64,000 nt of DNA, taken from assembly GCF_001458415.1 (NCBI RefSeq), contig NZ_CYSD01000037.1, positions 312,501-376,500 of the forward strand, given 5' to 3'. The position numbers were made by a program, and so were the translations under genes. This document shows positions 35,730 through 43,265 of this stretch, piece after piece. Below the pieces are notes generated by a model that did no database searches, was not told the DNA's origin, and was given only the letters and a program-made list of their open reading frames with translations. This DNA comes from Tritonibacter multivorans. GTDB taxonomy: Bacteria > Pseudomonadota > Alphaproteobacteria > Rhodobacterales > Rhodobacteraceae. How positions within the stretch are numbered: position 1 is the stretch's first letter; each line of letters opens with the position of its first letter.

Positions 35730-36832
35730 TGAAGCAATTTCTGCATATCATAATGACCTGCCTGTTGCTGCCTTGCATGGCACAGGCCAATGCCATCCGC
35801 CTGAAAGATCTGGTGGAATTTGATGGTGTACGCGGCAACGACCTTGTGGGCTATGGCCTCGTGGTTGGTCTGGATGGCTCCGGTGACGGCCTGCGCAACT
35901 CTCCCTTCACCGAAGATATTATGAGCAATATCCTCGAACGTTTGGGGGTAAATGTCACCGGCGAACAATTCCGGCCCAAAAACGTGGCCGCCGTCTTTGT
36001 AACAGCCGCTCTGCCGCCATTTGCACGGGTGGGGTCGACCATCGATGTGACCGTTTCGGCCATTGGTGACAGCTCCAGCTTGCTTGGCGGCACGCTGATC
36101 ATGACACCGCTGAATGCGGCGGACGGTCAGATTTACGCGGTGGCTCAGGGCACCATTCTGGCAGGTGGCGCTGTGGCCGAGGGCGAGGCCGCCCAGGTCA
36201 CCCAGGGGGTGCCGACCTCTGGTGTCATTCCAGCCGGCGCGCGGGTTGAACGCGAGATTGATTTCGATCTGTCGTCGTTGTCCACAATGCGTCTGGCGCT
36301 GCGCGAACCGGATTTCACCACAGCGGGCCGCATTGAACGCGCCATCAACAACGAATTTGGCCGTAATGTTGCGGTGATGACCGATTCAGGCACCGTTGAG
36401 GTCAATGTAGAAGCAACCAATGCGCGTTCCACGGCCCACGCAATTGGCCGTATGGAAAACGTCCGTGTCGAGCCTCAGCGCAAAGCGCGCGTGGTTGTGG
36501 ATCAGCGGTCCGGCACCATTGTCATGGGCAGCGATGTTCGAATTTCCCATGTAGCCGTGGCCCAGGGCAATCTGACGCTGCGGATCGAAGAAGCCCCGCT
36601 TGTCGTGCAGCCCAACCCCTTCACCGAAGGCGCGTCTGTTGTGGTGCCGCGCACCGGTGCCGCGATCGAAGAAGAAGAGAACGTGCAGCTGGCCGAGGTC
36701 CCTGAAACCACATCTCTGTCGGAAGTGGTGGGCGGCCTAAATGCCCTGGGTGTCTCCCCGCGCGATATGATCGACATCCTCAAGAGCCTAAAGGCCGCAG
36801 GCGCGCTGCATGCGGAGTTTGTTGTCCGCTGA
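35729..36832 (+). CDS. flgI: Flagellar P-ring protein FlgI
   Basis: FlgI forms the periplasmic P ring around the rod. The 367-residue precursor has a Sec signal (HIIMTCLLLPCMAQANA) and the typical mature start IRLKDLVEFDGVRGNDLVGY, then GLVVGLDGSGDG and, near the end, LNALGVSPRDMIDILKSLKAAGALHAE cut here into family blocks LNALGVSPRDMIDIL and GALHAEFVVR. The last gene of the motB-flgI block, closed by an intrinsic terminator. Confidence 0.97.
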   Translation: MKQFLHIIMTCLLLPCMAQANAIRLKDLVEFDGVRGNDLVGYGLVVGLDGSGDGLRNSPFTEDIMSNILERLGVNVTGEQFRPKNVAAVFVTAALPPFARVGSTIDVTVSAIGDSSSLLGGTLIMTPLNAADGQIYAVAQGTILAGGAVAEGEAAQVTQGVPTSGVIPAGARVEREIDFDLSSLSTMRLALREPDFTTAGRIERAINNEFGRNVAVMTDSGTVEVNVEATNARSTAHAIGRMENVRVEPQRKARVVVDQRSGTIVMGSDVRISHVAVAQGNLTLRIEEAPLVVQPNPFTEGASVVVPRTGAAIEEEENVQLAEVPETTSLSEVVGGLNALGVSPRDMIDILKSLKAAGALHAEFVVR

Positions 36833-36874
36833 TTGTGGTCGCCCCTTCGAGAGATCGATCAGAGAAACAAGAGG

Positions 36875-36910
36875 AAACCGCCGACCTTGCAGAGGTCGGC
36901 GGTTTCTTTT
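36875..36910 (+). terminator. Intrinsic terminator of motB-flgI block
   Basis: A 13-bp perfect stem (AAACCGCCGACCT / AGGTCGGCGGTTT) with a 5-base loop runs into CTTTTT, 42 bases after the flgI stop. Confidence 0.9.
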
Positions 36911-37174
36911 TGGGGTTTTGCTATTTGGATCAGGATTGCCAATCGCTGGTAGGTCATCGCACCTGAAGTCCGGCAGGCGTCCAATCCGATGTCTGTTTTG
37001 GATGCAGCGGTGAAAGGGGCAAGCAAGGGGCACCCTGGGAAACCCCCGCTCCAAATGGGGCGCGGTTCTGGATCAAGGCATGGCCCGTTGTCCGGCCTCA
37101 AGCGCGGGCGCATTCTGTTTCACGAGAAACAAAGGATCATGTCGCCCCCCTGCACAAGGGCGCCGACAACAAAG

Positions 37175-37209
37175 AAACGCCCCCGATCCAGAAGAGACCG
37201 GGGGCGTTT
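37175..37209 (-). terminator. Intrinsic terminator of fliF-fliP block
   Basis: An 11-bp perfect stem (AAACGCCCCCG / CGGGGGCGTTT on the plus strand) with a 13-base loop begins 27 bases beyond the fliP stop; it could also stop rightward transcription. Confidence 0.8.
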
Positions 37210-37236
37210 TGCTTAGTTCTAGCTAAATTTTAGCGA

Positions 37237-37980
37237 TCAGGACGGGAAATAACTGCGAACAAGTGCGCTCGCGATCAGGCTCCACCCATCTGCGACAACA
37301 AAGAAGGCCAGTTTGAAGGGGAGAGAGACAAGTGCCGGCGGCACCATCATCATCCCCATGGCCATCAAGGTGGTCGCAGTGACCAAATCAATGATCAAGA
37401 AGGGCAGGAAAACCAGAAACCCGATCTGAAATGCGCGTGCGATTTCAGACAGCATGAAGCTTGGGATCAGCACGGACAGCGGGGCTTCGGCCGTGGGGTC
37501 GATTCCGGTCGTGGCAGGGCGCAGATCAGCAATGGCATAGAATGTTTCGGGATCCAGGCGGCTGGCCATGAAGACGCGAAACGGCTCTAACGCGGCCATA
37601 ATCGCGGGTTCAAGCTCCATCCGCTCGTCAATCAGAGGGGCGATGCCGACTTCCCAGGCTTCGGTGAACACAGGCTCCATCACGAAATAGGTGAGGAACA
37701 GCGCCAGGCTGATGATCAGCATGTTTGGCGGTGCCTGTTGCAGGCCAATGCCCTGCCGCAGGATCGACAGCACGGTGACCAGAAATGGGAAGCAGGTGAT
37801 CATCACCAAAAGGCCGGGCGCGATGCTCAGCACGGTGATCAGCAAAATCAGCTGCACCGTTCGAGCAGACAGCGAACCACCGTCGGCGAGTGAGAGGCTC
37901 AGATCCTGAGCAAGTGCTGCCTGTGGCATTGCCAGCGACACAGCCGCCAGCATGCCAAAGATAAAGATGTTCCGGGTCAT
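37237..37980 (-). CDS. fliP: Flagellar export gate protein FliP
   Basis: FliP forms the core of the type III export gate with FliQ and FliR. The 247-residue precursor has an N-terminal signal-like segment (MLAAVSLAMPQAALA) and the family blocks LLVMITCFPFLVTVLSILRQ, QQAPPNMLIISLALFLTYF, and GFLVFLPFLIIDLVTATTL followed by MAMGMMMVPP. It overlaps fliN by four bases (ATGA) and ends the leftward fliF-fliH-fliN-fliP block. Confidence 0.97.
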   Translation of the reverse strand: MTRNIFIFGMLAAVSLAMPQAALAQDLSLSLADGGSLSARTVQLILLITVLSIAPGLLVMITCFPFLVTVLSILRQGIGLQQAPPNMLIISLALFLTYFVMEPVFTEAWEVGIAPLIDERMELEPAIMAALEPFRVFMASRLDPETFYAIADLRPATTGIDPTAEAPLSVLIPSFMLSEIARAFQIGFLVFLPFLIIDLVTATTLMAMGMMMVPPALVSLPFKLAFFVVADGWSLIASALVRSYFPS

Positions 37981-38273
37981 CCCAAACCGCTCTGAAGATC
38001 GGCGATTTCTGTCAGGCGGACCGCCAGCTGACCGGCTTGATCGCCTTCCATCTCTTCCAGCTGACCGCGGGCTACAAGGCGATCTCCGACATAGAGATCG
38101 ACCGGATCCTCGACGCGTTTGTCCAACGTCAGAACCGCGTTTTCGCCAAGGTTGACGAGTTCGCGGATCAGCGGGCGTGCTTTGCCGACCGACACCACAA
38201 CTTCGACGGGGACGGACACAAACGGGTTGCTTGCATCTGTTGCTTTCATGTTCAGATCGCCGTTCTCATCCAT
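37977..38273 (-). CDS. fliN: Flagellar C-ring protein FliN
   Basis: A 98-residue SpoA-domain protein: VPVEVVVSVGKARPLIREL, LGENAVLTLDKRVEDPVDLY and VRLTEI match FliN, the switch and export-docking protein of the C ring. It overlaps fliH by eight bases and fliP by four. Its usual partner fliM is absent from this window. Confidence 0.92.
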   Translation of the reverse strand: MDENGDLNMKATDASNPFVSVPVEVVVSVGKARPLIRELVNLGENAVLTLDKRVEDPVDLYVGDRLVARGQLEEMEGDQAGQLAVRLTEIADLQSGLG

Positions 38274-38862
38274 ACTGGCTGTCCTCTTTGAATTGGGTGG
38301 AGAAGGCCGAGATCGATTCTGAGATGCTGTCGATCAGGGCACCGCTGTTGAGTTCACGTTCGGCGGAACCGACACGCAGTTGAGCTTGGCCTTCGGAAAA
38401 GGACGCGTCCTCGCGGACAAAGACTTCGACAGGGAAGCTTTCGCCCAGAAGCGCGCGCAGACCGGCACCTTCGCCGGCCGCGACAACGATTTCCATCGGG
38501 CCATTGGTCTGGCTTTTGGCCATATCGTTCAGGTGATCGATAATGTGGTGACCAAAGGCGGCTGCCATCGTGTCCGGCAGGATAACGCTGGTCAGCACTT
38601 TGAACATCGGATCCAGCGATTCGATGAGCTGAGACTGAGCTTCGTGATAGGTGAAATTCAGATCTTCGAGCGAACTGGCAAGGCTTGCGGAAATCCGCGT
38701 GCTTTCTTTGTCCTTGGCGTCGACGGCGTCATCCCAACCGGCGCTGTAGCCCTTTTCAAAGGACTCCAGCTTGGCTTCTTCGACGATCTCTTCGGAAAAG
38801 CTGTTTTCCGGGATTACCGGGGTCACGACCCCGAAATCCTCGAGCAGATGGGCGATTGTCAT
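38266..38862 (-). CDS. fliH: Flagellar export regulator FliH (probable)
   Basis: A 198-residue acidic protein in the FliH place, between fliF and fliN. It has an N-terminal Glu-rich helical part with a GYSAGWDDA motif, which recalls the GxxxG region of FliH, and a C-terminal FliH/VATPase-E-like domain (ILPDTMAAAFGHHIIDHLND, later VFVREDASFSEGQAQLRVG). FliH holds the ATPase FliI at the C ring. Sequence is divergent, so the call leans on position. Its start overlaps the fliF stop by one base. Confidence 0.8.
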   Translation of the reverse strand: MTIAHLLEDFGVVTPVIPENSFSEEIVEEAKLESFEKGYSAGWDDAVDAKDKESTRISASLASSLEDLNFTYHEAQSQLIESLDPMFKVLTSVILPDTMAAAFGHHIIDHLNDMAKSQTNGPMEIVVAAGEGAGLRALLGESFPVEVFVREDASFSEGQAQLRVGSAERELNSGALIDSISESISAFSTQFKEDSQYG

Positions 38863-40550
38863 CAGGCACGCTCCTCGTTTTCTTCTAGCCAGCCGCGCAG
38901 GATCTGCACGGTTTCTTCCTGTTTGTCGCCGATCATGGAACGCAAACGGTCCACGGCCTCATCCCCAGAGGAGGCAAGCGCTGGCATGCCGCCGCCCATG
39001 CCAACCAGATCGCCGCCAAGATCGGGTAGGCCGCCCATGCCGCCCATGGGTTCAAACTGGCCGGTATCCTGATTCTGGATTTCACCATCCAGCGCGATGC
39101 CAGCGCCAAGGTTCGGGTTGGCCATGAAGCCACTGTTCGGCATGCCCATATCCGGCAACCCAGGCAGACCCGGCGGTGCATCCGGTGCAGGCAGGGCGGC
39201 AACCGGCTCGGAGGAGGCTGTGAGGATCGGGCGGACCACAAACAGGCCGAGCACAAGAGCAACGATCGCCAAAGCCGCCATTTGGATGATCGACATCAGA
39301 TCCAGATAGATCCCATCGAAGAAAGACGACGACACTTCTGTGCCAGCGGGTTCCAATGCGGGAAGGTCCATGGATTTGAGCGTAATTACGTCGCCGCGGG
39401 TTTCATCAAACCCAACCGCCGCAGAAATCAGCTCGCGTAGGGCCTGCAGTTCTTCTTCGGCACGTGGTTCAAAAACAGTCTCACCCGCCTCGTCCTGCAA
39501 TGTTGACCCATTGACCAGGACCGCGACCGTCAGGCGCTTGATCGCGCCGGGCCCGCGAATGATCTCTTTTTGCGTTTCGGAAACCTCATAGTTGATTCGT
39601 TCCCGCGTTGCGGCCGTATTTGCCTTGGAGCCTTCACCGGAACCTGCATCGCCATCCGGAATATTGGAGGCAACAGTCACCTCGCCCGCCTGGTTCTGCG
39701 AGCTGTCGGTGCGTTCTTCGACATCCGTGCTGATGGCAACGCGGCTTTGCGGGTCCACGACCTTCTGCAGGATCGATTCGGTATCTGTTACGGTTTCAAC
39801 GCTGACCTCGACCACCGCATTTCCGTGACCTACGCGGGCTTCCACCAGACGCATGACGCGTTCGCGGATGGAATTGGCGCGATCATCGGACCCGGCGCCC
39901 GTCGCAGTCGCAGATTCGGGCGACCCGATCACGCTGCCATTGGCATCGATCACGGCGACATTGTCCACATTGAGCCCGGACACTGCCGAGGCCACAAGAT
40001 AGCGTACTGCATTTGCCTGCGCTGGCGTGATGGGAGTACCCATTGGCGTCAGAGACACCGACGCGGTGGGTTCAATCGTCCGCTGAAACGGGTTGGACCC
40101 GGTGTTGGCGATGTGAACCCGCGCTTGGCTCACGTGCGGGCTGGCAACAATCGTTCGGGCCAGCTCACCTTCTTTTGCACGCCAGTAAGCGGCGTCAAAC
40201 ATTTGCGAAGTGGTTCCAAACCCGCTGAGCGAATCAAGCAGTTCATATCCACCACCGCCGTTTGCGGGCAGACCCTGGCTGGCCAGTGTCATCCGCAATT
40301 CATCACGTTGCGTGGCGGGCACGTAAATAGAGCCCCCACGTACGCTGTATTCCACGCCGTTTTGTTCCAGCGCGGCCACCACGTCACCAGCAGAGCTGCT
40401 TTCCAGCCCCGCATATAAGAGTTGCATGGTGGGCTTTTGCGCCACCTGCGACATTGCAAAGACAGTCACGATAACCGCGAGAGTGGCGCCAATCGCCATC
40501 AAACGCTTCCGCGTGTCCAATCCTGCCCAGACATTCAAGATCTGCTGCAC
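38862..40550 (-). CDS. fliF: Flagellar MS-ring protein FliF
   Basis: FliF builds the MS ring in the inner membrane. The 562-residue product has an N-terminal membrane segment, the YscJ/FliF ring domain (QLLYAGLESSSAGDVVAALE, GYELLDSLSGFGTTSQMFDA), a second membrane segment (IIQMAALAIVALVLGLFVV), and a C-terminal FliG-binding helix (TVQILRGWLEENEERA). The GTG at 40550 is taken as start because GGAGG lies exactly 5 bases upstream; the ATG at 40589 has no ribosome site. No fliG follows; fliH comes directly. Confidence 0.95.
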   Translation of the reverse strand: MQQILNVWAGLDTRKRLMAIGATLAVIVTVFAMSQVAQKPTMQLLYAGLESSSAGDVVAALEQNGVEYSVRGGSIYVPATQRDELRMTLASQGLPANGGGGYELLDSLSGFGTTSQMFDAAYWRAKEGELARTIVASPHVSQARVHIANTGSNPFQRTIEPTASVSLTPMGTPITPAQANAVRYLVASAVSGLNVDNVAVIDANGSVIGSPESATATGAGSDDRANSIRERVMRLVEARVGHGNAVVEVSVETVTDTESILQKVVDPQSRVAISTDVEERTDSSQNQAGEVTVASNIPDGDAGSGEGSKANTAATRERINYEVSETQKEIIRGPGAIKRLTVAVLVNGSTLQDEAGETVFEPRAEEELQALRELISAAVGFDETRGDVITLKSMDLPALEPAGTEVSSSFFDGIYLDLMSIIQMAALAIVALVLGLFVVRPILTASSEPVAALPAPDAPPGLPGLPDMGMPNSGFMANPNLGAGIALDGEIQNQDTGQFEPMGGMGGLPDLGGDLVGMGGGMPALASSGDEAVDRLRSMIGDKQEETVQILRGWLEENEERA

Positions 40551-40608
40551 ATTAACCTCCGTCGAGCCGGCATTCTGCCCGGCATGCAACCCTTTTCGTC
40601 TATCGGCC

Positions 40609-40623
40609 TTAACATTCGGTTAG
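40609..40623 (+). promoter_or_regulatory. CtrA-like box between fliF and fliL1
   Basis: TTAA-N7-TTAG in the 119-base gap between the divergent fliF and fliL1 starts, 46 bases ahead of fliL1 and 58 ahead of fliF, so it could serve either operon. Confidence 0.45.
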
Positions 40624-40669
40624 TTCCTGCCGGTCTATGAAGAGGATGCACGACGTTAAAGGGATAGCC

Positions 40670-41194
40670 ATGACAGACGCTGTAGCTGATGTAGAAACAG
40701 ACGAGCCGGCGAAGAAGAGTAAGATGCCCCTGATCATTGGGGTCGTTCTTGGTCTTGTCGGCGCAGGTGGCGGCTTTTTTGCCGTTCAGTCAGGCCTTCT
40801 TCCCTTTGGTCAATCTGCGGCTCCAGAAAAGGAGCACGTGGCCAAAGAGGCGCCAGAAGGCGTGGACAAGGGAGAATCGGCGGAGGAAATCGCCAATCTC
40901 GCTTACATCGAGATGGAACCGATCGTGATCACGCTCCGTAAGGCGAGCGGGATCAGTCAATTGCGCTTCGGTGCCCAGCTTGAGGTCGACTTGGAGAATC
41001 AGGAAGAAGTAGAAAAGCTGCTTCCTCGGGTAGTCGATGTTCTGAACAGCTATTTGCGCGCCTTGGAGCTGGAGGATCTGACCGATCCGATGGCTCTGCC
41101 CCGACTGCGGGCACAAATGTTGCGGCGGATCAATATTGCAACCGGCCAGGGCCGGGTGCGCGATCTGCTGATTATGAACTTCGTTATCAACTAG
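40670..41194 (+). CDS. fliL: Flagellar basal body protein FliL, first copy
   Basis: A 174-residue FliL: short cytoplasmic N-terminus with KKSKMP, one membrane segment (LIIGVVLGLVGAGGGFFAV), then a periplasmic SPFH-like domain (AYIEMEPIVITLRKASGISQ, ending RVRDLLIMNFVIN). FliL rings the stator and supports torque. The ATG at 40670 has an AAAGGG ribosome site 6 bases upstream. It heads the long plus-strand operon that also makes MotE, MotA and the export gate. A second fliL-type gene lies at 50991. Confidence 0.93.
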   Translation: MTDAVADVETDEPAKKSKMPLIIGVVLGLVGAGGGFFAVQSGLLPFGQSAAPEKEHVAKEAPEGVDKGESAEEIANLAYIEMEPIVITLRKASGISQLRFGAQLEVDLENQEEVEKLLPRVVDVLNSYLRALELEDLTDPMALPRLRAQMLRRINIATGQGRVRDLLIMNFVIN

Positions 41195-41203
41195 GAGGAC
41201 AGG

Positions 41204-41698
41204 ATGGAACTGATTGCTGATATCCTGCTGGCAGCTGGCGCATTGGGCGCTGGGTTTTATTGTCTGGTGCTCTCGCGCCGACTGAAGCGATTTCACGACC
41301 TGGAAAAAGGTGTGGGCGGTGCCGTAGCCGTTCTTTCCTCTCAGGTGGATGATCTCAATAAATCTCTGGTATCTGCACGGCAGATGTCGGACGGCTCCAG
41401 CAAGGCGCTGGAGCAGCTGACGGGCCGCGCCGAAACTGTGGCGCAGCGTCTGGAGCTGATGATGGCGTCTATGCACGACATTCCAGAAGCCGCCGAACGC
41501 ACACCTGAACCTGTGGCCGAGTCCGCACCGGAAGCGGCAAGCGAAGAATCGGATGCCCTTGCGGCCGCCTATGAAGCTGACGCTGCTGCATCCCAGCAGG
41601 AAGAGATCGCCGAAGAGGCAGCGCCCGAGGCGGAAGAATCCAAGCCGACCGGCCTGATGTTCATGCGCCACAATCGCTCTCAGAATCGGGTGGCATAA
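41204..41698 (+). CDS. Flagellar-cluster membrane protein, DUF6468-like
   Basis: A 164-residue protein with one N-terminal membrane segment (LIADILLAAGALGAGFYCLV), a basic patch SRRLKRFHDLEKGVGGAV, a helical stretch (SSQVDDLNKSLVSARQ), and a long Glu/Ala-rich tail ending RHNRSQNRVA. It resembles, from memory, the DUF6468 family of alphaproteobacterial flagellar clusters; function unknown. A GGAGGACAGG ribosome site precedes the ATG. The stop overlaps the motE start by one base. The topology suggests a bitopic accessory factor of the motor. Confidence 0.65.
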   Translation: MELIADILLAAGALGAGFYCLVLSRRLKRFHDLEKGVGGAVAVLSSQVDDLNKSLVSARQMSDGSSKALEQLTGRAETVAQRLELMMASMHDIPEAAERTPEPVAESAPEAASEESDALAAAYEADAAASQQEEIAEEAAPEAEESKPTGLMFMRHNRSQNRVA

Positions 41699-42306
41699 TG
41701 ACCAAAGCAACCAAGTCCAACGCGGCCCGCAATGTGAAACGTGGCACTTTGATGCTGCTGGCGTTCTTCCTGGTTGGGTCTGCAATTCTGCGAATCGGCC
41801 TGGAGGCTGGTCCGGCAATTGCGCGTGAGGTGGCCGATATGGGTCACGATGACAAAGGCAATGGGGCCCATACAGCCGTTGTTGCGGGACCCGACAGCGC
41901 CGAGCTGCAGACAATGCTTGCGGCTTTCAAAGAGCGTGAAGAGCGTCTTGCCACGCGGGAAGCCGAGCTTGAAGACCGGATGAAAGCCCTGGAAATTGCC
42001 GACAACGCGATTGAGCAGAAGCTGGCGGACCTGAAAAAGGCGGAAGATGACCTGCTGAGCACCCTGGCACTTGCCGATGGCGCTGCGGAGACAGACGTGG
42101 GCACGCTGACGGCTGTCTATGAACAAATGAAGCCAAAAGACGCAGCTGCCCTGTTCGAGGAAATGGATCCAACCTTTGCAGCGGGATTTCTGGCCCGGAT
42201 GCGTCCCGAAGCCGCCGCAGGCGTCATGGCAGGCCTGAGCCCGGAAGCCGCCTACACCATCAGTGTGGTGCTGGCGGGCCGCAATGGCAACGTGCCAAGA
42301 GAGTAA
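41698..42306 (+). CDS. motE: MotE-like stator chaperone
   Basis: A 202-residue protein: N-terminal membrane segment (TLMLLAFFLVGSAILRIGL), a central coiled coil (FKEREERLATREAELEDRMK...) and a C-terminal MgtE-N-like helical domain (YEQMKPKDAAALFEEMDPTF, LARMRPEAAAGVMAGL). MotE was described in Sinorhizobium as a periplasmic chaperone for MotC; the family is often found with motA in alphaproteobacteria. Here it lies 89 bases before motA. The exact partner is not known for this organism. Confidence 0.8.
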   Translation: MTKATKSNAARNVKRGTLMLLAFFLVGSAILRIGLEAGPAIAREVADMGHDDKGNGAHTAVVAGPDSAELQTMLAAFKEREERLATREAELEDRMKALEIADNAIEQKLADLKKAEDDLLSTLALADGAAETDVGTLTAVYEQMKPKDAAALFEEMDPTFAAGFLARMRPEAAAGVMAGLSPEAAYTISVVLAGRNGNVPRE

Positions 42307-42395
42307 GGCGCGCGCGTGGCCCTGACGCTCTGATCAGTTTTTCTTAAGACGACTCGTTTACTTTCCAAGCGGTACGAACACGTGGAGCTTTGAGC

Positions 42396-43265
42396 ATGAT
42401 TGGTATTGTGGGGATTGTTGTGGTTTTTGCCATGGTCTTCGGCGGGTATCTGCTGGCCGGCGGCAAGATGGGCATTATCGTTAAAGCCCTTCCATTCGAA
42501 ATGATGATGATCGGCGGTGCTGCTGTCGGGGCGTTTCTCATTAGTAATGATGGCGGCGCGGTAAAGCACACGCTGTCGGATGTGGGCAAAGTGTTCAAGG
42601 GCCCGAAATGGAAGCCTGAGGACTACAGAGATCTTCTTTGTCTTTTGTTCGCGCTCATTCGGATTGCACGGGCGAACCCGGTCGAGGTCGAACAGCATAT
42701 TGAAGACCCGGAAAATTCCACGATCTTCCAGAAATATCCAAAAATCCTGGCGGATAAGGAAGCGGTCAATCTGATCTCTGACACCATGCGGTCGGCGTCC
42801 ATGAACTATGACGACCCGCATCAGGTTGAAGAGGTTCTTGAAAAGCGGATCGAGGCCAATATGCACCACGCGCTGCATTCCAGCCACGCCCTGCAGACGG
42901 TTGCGGATGGTCTGCCCGCGCTTGGAATTGTTGCGGCGGTTCTGGGTGTGATTAAAACCATGGCCTCCATCGACCAGCCGCCTGAAGTCTTGGGTAAAAT
43001 GATTGGTGGTGCGCTTGTTGGTACCTTCCTGGGTGTTTTCCTTGCCTACGCTTTTGTCGGCCCCTTTGCCGCCAAGGTGAAAACTGTCGTGGAAGAGGAT
43101 GGTCATTTCTACCAGCTGATCCGGGAAGTTTTGGTTGCAAACCTCCACAATCACGCAGCCGCAATTTGTATCGAAGTGGGCCGTCAGAACACGCCCTCTC
43201 ACATCCGGCCGGGTTTCTCTGAGCTGGAAGAAGCATTGAATGAAGTGAAGCAGGAAGCAGCATGA
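42396..43265 (+). CDS. motA: Flagellar stator protein MotA
   Basis: The 289-residue stator A subunit with four membrane segments. Family blocks include IGIVGIVVVFAMVFGGYLLA at the start, GGAAVGAFLISN, the loop with KYPKILADKEAVNLISDTMR, ADGLPALGIVAAVLGVIKTM and GALVGTFLGVFLAYAFVGP. The ATG at 42396 is preceded by GTGGAG at 9 bases; an in-frame TTG at 42390 is less likely. Its stop overlaps the next gene by four bases (ATGA). motB is in a separate block 10.6 kb upstream. Confidence 0.96.
   Translation: MIGIVGIVVVFAMVFGGYLLAGGKMGIIVKALPFEMMMIGGAAVGAFLISNDGGAVKHTLSDVGKVFKGPKWKPEDYRDLLCLLFALIRIARANPVEVEQHIEDPENSTIFQKYPKILADKEAVNLISDTMRSASMNYDDPHQVEEVLEKRIEANMHHALHSSHALQTVADGLPALGIVAAVLGVIKTMASIDQPPEVLGKMIGGALVGTFLGVFLAYAFVGPFAAKVKTVVEEDGHFYQLIREVLVANLHNHAAAICIEVGRQNTPSHIRPGFSELEEALNEVKQEAA

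Larger units (their letters stand above)
36833..37236. other. Intergenic region between convergent flgI and fliP
   Basis: This 404-base gap holds two strong hairpin terminators at its ends, one facing each operon. The roughly 260 bases between them show no gene, tRNA or recognisable motif. Confidence 0.7.

Noticed and set aside
42340-42365. CtrA-like box upstream of motA
   Set aside because: The TTAA and TTTAC halves are nine bases apart rather than seven, and motA probably relies on the upstream operon promoter.
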